Below are positions 4,630 to 7,063 of a DNA stretch of 7,063 bases, in pieces. Each line of letters opens with the position of its first letter. Positions within the stretch are counted from its first letter, which is position 1. The notes beneath the pieces were generated by a model. It was not told where the DNA came from and did no database searches. It saw only the letters and a program-made list of their open reading frames with translations. The stretch is from CAZWDL01 sp964632995 (lineage in GTDB: Bacteria > Bacteroidota > Bacteroidia > Chitinophagales > Saprospiraceae): assembly GCA_964632995.1 (NCBI GenBank), contig CAZWDL010000208.1, positions 1 through 7,063 of the forward strand, given 5' to 3'. Made by a program: the position numbers and the translations under genes.

Positions 4630-7063
4630 TTATTGCTTGAAGAACTTCAGTGCGCCAAGGCTCTCCCCTCCCTGAATGAAATTGAGGAAGTAAGCGCCCG
4701 GGCTGTAGTTGCTGACATCGATCTTCAGCTGGGCTTCCGGCAGTTCGTAACGATCATACTGTATGGCGTCCACCTGGCGGCCGCTGAGATCAAAGACGCG
4801 TAGCAGCATGGGCTGCCGGTTGTCGAGCGTATGCTCGATGATCAGCTCATCGGTTGCCGGGATGGGGTAAGCTGCTTTGATCGACTGGCGCAGTTCGGCG
4901 CTGAGGTTGTCCTCAAAGCCGGTGGTGCCGGTATCGTACAGGTTGGCTACCTCCTCGGCGGTAAGCGCCTTATTGTAAATCTTGACCTCGTCGAGGGCGC
5001 CGTTGAAGTACTGCCCGCCGTCGATGGGGTTATTACCCATGCCCAGTGGCCGGTCGGTGCTGTTGAGCGTACCGGGCGCCGGTACGCGGTTGACTTCCAC
5101 GCCGTCGACGTAGATGATGTCGTCTTCGCCGTCGTGGACCATGGTAACGTACCACCAGAAGCCTTCGACGAGCTCGTTGCCGTCGCCGGAATCCATATCG
5201 GAAATGAAGTTGTCAAACTGATTGTTCTTGCTGTTGGTGGTCCAGACGATCTTCAGGTGCTGGGGCAGGGAGACCTTCCAGCGCTGGCTCCAGTGGCCGA
5301 AGTCGAGGATGTAGGCTTCCGCATCGCTAAGGTTGCGACCGTCGACCCGGATCCAGAAGCTGACCGTGGTAAAATCGGAGATCAGCTGCACGGCGTTGGG
5401 CGCCAGGACAGAATCCTGATCGCCGTCGAACTTGATGGCCATGCCTCCGCCTTGCAGGCGGTCTTCCACCATTTCGAAGACGGGGTCGCCGCCGATAACA
5501 CCGTGGTTTTCGTAGGGCGTGGCGTCGTTGGCGTCGCCTTCAAAAGGATACCAGGCCACCAGTCCCGGCTCGCCGGTGTCGAGCTCCTGTTCAGTTTGGA
5601 CGGTAATGAGTGCGATTTCGGAATCGTTGCCGGCGCCGTCGAAAGCGTAAACTTCGAAGGAGTAGAGCGTCTCGGATTCCAGTCCGCCGATGAAGACGGA
5701 GGTAGCGTTGCCGCCCAGGCTATCGAAGAAGATGCCGTCGATCAGCACCACGTAGCCGGCGACGCGGCGGTCGTCGGTGGAGGGTTCCCAGGACAGCACG
5801 ATGGAGCTCGAGCCGGCGTCCGCCCGCAGGTTGCCGGGCATGGTGGGCGGTGTGACGTCAGGTGTAGACTCTTCGTCAGTCATCACCGTCAGGGTCGTCA
5901 TGGCCGATTCGTTACCGGCTGCGTCGACAGCGGTGACGCCGAAGAGGAATTCGGTCAGCGGGGGCAGTTCGAGCAGCGACAGGGAAGTATTCTCCGTAGT
6001 CGTAATCTTTACACTGTCCTGGAAGACGTTATAGGCAATCACCCCGACATTGTCGGTCGAAGTTTCCCAGCTAAGGTCAACGTTGTTGAAGTTGACGTCG
6101 GCGGTCAGGTTGAGGGGTGCGGTAGGCGCGGTCGTGTCGTCCTCTGCCGGCGCCTGCGATTGGGCAGCATACAGATCGGCGATTTCCTGGTCGCTTAGCG
6201 CGCGGTTGTAGATCTGCACCTCGTCGAGCGCGCCGTCCAGGAACGAGCCGCCGTCAATGGGATTGTACCCCATCCCCAGCGGGGAGGTCGTACTGTTGAG
6301 CTCGCCGCTGACCGCTTTTTCAGCAACCGGAGCGCCGTTGATGTAGATCTTGTCATTGGCGCCGTCGTGGGTCATGGCCACGTGGGTCCAGGTATCCGCC
6401 GGAATTTCGTTGCCGTCGCCGGAGTCCATATCGGAGATGCCGGAGCTGCTGTTGGTAGTCCAGACGGGTTTGCCGTGGCCGGGCAGGGAGATTTTCCAGC
6501 GCTCCTGCCAGCCGCCGTGCGACAGCAGGTAGTACTCGCCCTGGGCGGGCAGCGCATCGAGCTTCACCCAGAAGCTGACGGTGGTGAAGTCGGAGTTAAG
6601 CTGCGGCGAGTTAGCGGCTGACATTTCATCGTCCGCTCCATCAAAGGCAAAGGCCTTGTTGGCCCGCTCGAAGCGATCGTCGGCCAGCTGGGGACCGCGT
6701 ACTTCGGCGTTGTTGGTGAACGGGGTCACGTCATTGGCGTTGCCGCTGAAGGGGTAATCGGCGACCAGTTCCTGGTCGATGACCGGCGCCATGTTCTGGG
6801 CGTTGTACAGGTCGGCGACTTCCTGCTCGCTGAGGGCGCGGCTGTAGATCAGGATATCGTCGAGGGCGCCGTCGAAGTAGTTGCCCCCATCGATGGGGTT
6901 GTTGCCGATGCCCAGCGGGTAGGTGGTAGCGTTGAGCTCACCGCTTACTGCTTTGGAGTTGGCCAGGGCGCCGTCGATGTAGATCCGGTCCTCGGCGCCG
7001 TCGTGGGTCATGACCACGTGGCTCCACACGCCGGGCTACAGCTCGTTGCCGTCGCCGGAATCC
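4630..7063 (-). CDS. Secreted LamG-FN3-FN3-LamG protein with T9SS sorting domain; 5' end outside window, in-frame TAG near the edge
   Basis: The C-terminal part of a large surface or secreted protein. Numbering from the GTG at 7029: tail of a first LamG/concanavalin-like domain (1-78), second LamG (about 86-290, with FTTVSFWVKLDA and ISDMDSGDGNE), two fibronectin type III domains (about 299-385 and 393-479, each with LSWE.STD), third LamG (about 487-700), and a type A T9SS sorting domain (about 714-799, with AYPIPATDELII, LLRVFDLSGRQV and a final SPGAYFLNFIQGG...LKFFKQ). The sorting domain directs export through the outer membrane and is cleaved or anchored. LamG and FN3 modules usually bind carbohydrate or hold enzymes at the surface; no catalytic domain is visible here. 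The frame continues upstream (DSGDGNEL) through a TAG at 7036-7038 to the edge, so GTG 7029 is not believable as the true start. The gene is either a nonsense mutant, misread, or recoded. It ends TAA (4630-4632). Confidence 0.88.
4633..4890 (-). other. T9SS type A C-terminal sorting domain (within the LamG protein)
   Basis: The last ~86 residues form the small beta-sandwich tail recognised by the type IX secretion machinery. They show the usual order: a Y-P-x-P opening (AYPIPATDEL), a hydrophobic strand with VFDLSGRQV, an acidic/hydrophobic stretch ending in DVSNYSPGAYFLNF, and a terminal basic strand (LKFFKQ). This domain is known only in Bacteroidota and is the strongest taxonomic marker in the window. 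Confidence 0.9.
7036..7038 (-). other. In-frame TAG stop codon inside a LamG repeat
   Basis: On the minus strand the codons read D-S-G-D-G-N-E-L-TAG-P-G-V-W-S-H. The two other LamG repeats have ...SGDGNEIPADTWTH and ...SGDGNELVEGFWWY at this point with no stop. Frame and similarity are kept on both sides, so only this codon is abnormal. A single C-to-T change from CAG (Gln) would explain it. Confidence 0.85.

Noticed and set aside
4831..6198. A 455-codon open frame on the plus strand, antisense to the LamG/FN3 gene
   Set aside because: It is the mirror of a GC-rich coding frame; its translation is Val/Gly/Asp-rich without any domain, while the minus-strand frame has clear LamG, FN3 and T9SS domains.
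7027..7029. GTG at 7029 as the real start of the LamG protein
   Set aside because: It falls inside a LamG domain whose earlier part continues in frame to the window edge, and a T9SS cargo needs an N-terminal signal peptide that is absent here.

Overview
The window looks like chromosomal DNA of a Bacteroidota bacterium, plausibly a Saprospiria/Lewinella-type marine or sludge organism. The best evidence is the large minus-strand gene at the right end, whose C-terminus reads as a type IX secretion (Por secretion) sorting domain, a system restricted to Bacteroidota. A-rich leaders without Shine-Dalgarno sequences before several starts agree with this. The genus-level guess is inference. Most of the window is GC-rich, but roughly the first 490 bases are clearly more AT-rich.

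Layout, left to right. (1) At 1-253, minus strand, is the start of an exported trypsin-like protease with its catalytic-His motif; its frame breaks just before the window edge. (2) A non-coding divergent region covers 254-513. (3) At 514-1653, plus strand, is a conserved protein of unknown function that looks like an all-helical six-hairpin (alpha/alpha-barrel) glycosidase-like protein. (4) The gap 1654-1884 holds a CACAGAG-type short repeat directly followed by a truncated GNAT acetyltransferase N-terminus, apparently a gene relic. (5) At 1885-3171, minus strand, is a 12-TM MFS transporter. (6) At 3361-4416, minus strand, is a GH130 beta-mannoside phosphorylase/mannosidase. (7) The gap 4417-4629 holds a large imperfect inverted repeat and a GC-rich hairpin. 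(8) From 4630 to the right edge, minus strand, is a secreted or cell-surface LamG-FN3-FN3-LamG-T9SS protein. It carries an in-frame TAG stop near the edge inside an otherwise intact LamG repeat.

The functional theme is carbohydrate handling. GH130 and the MFS transporter lie in tandem on one strand, and the six-hairpin-like protein converges on them. Together they suggest uptake and intracellular cleavage of a small mannose-containing oligosaccharide. The LamG/FN3 protein is probably an unrelated surface adhesin or the C-terminal part of a secreted enzyme. I see no CRISPR array, phage gene, transposase, tRNA or rRNA, and no convincing novel multi-gene system. The points most worth checking are the premature amber stop in the LamG gene, the GNAT relic beside the short repeat, the inverted repeat at 4500-4574, and the frame break in the protease.
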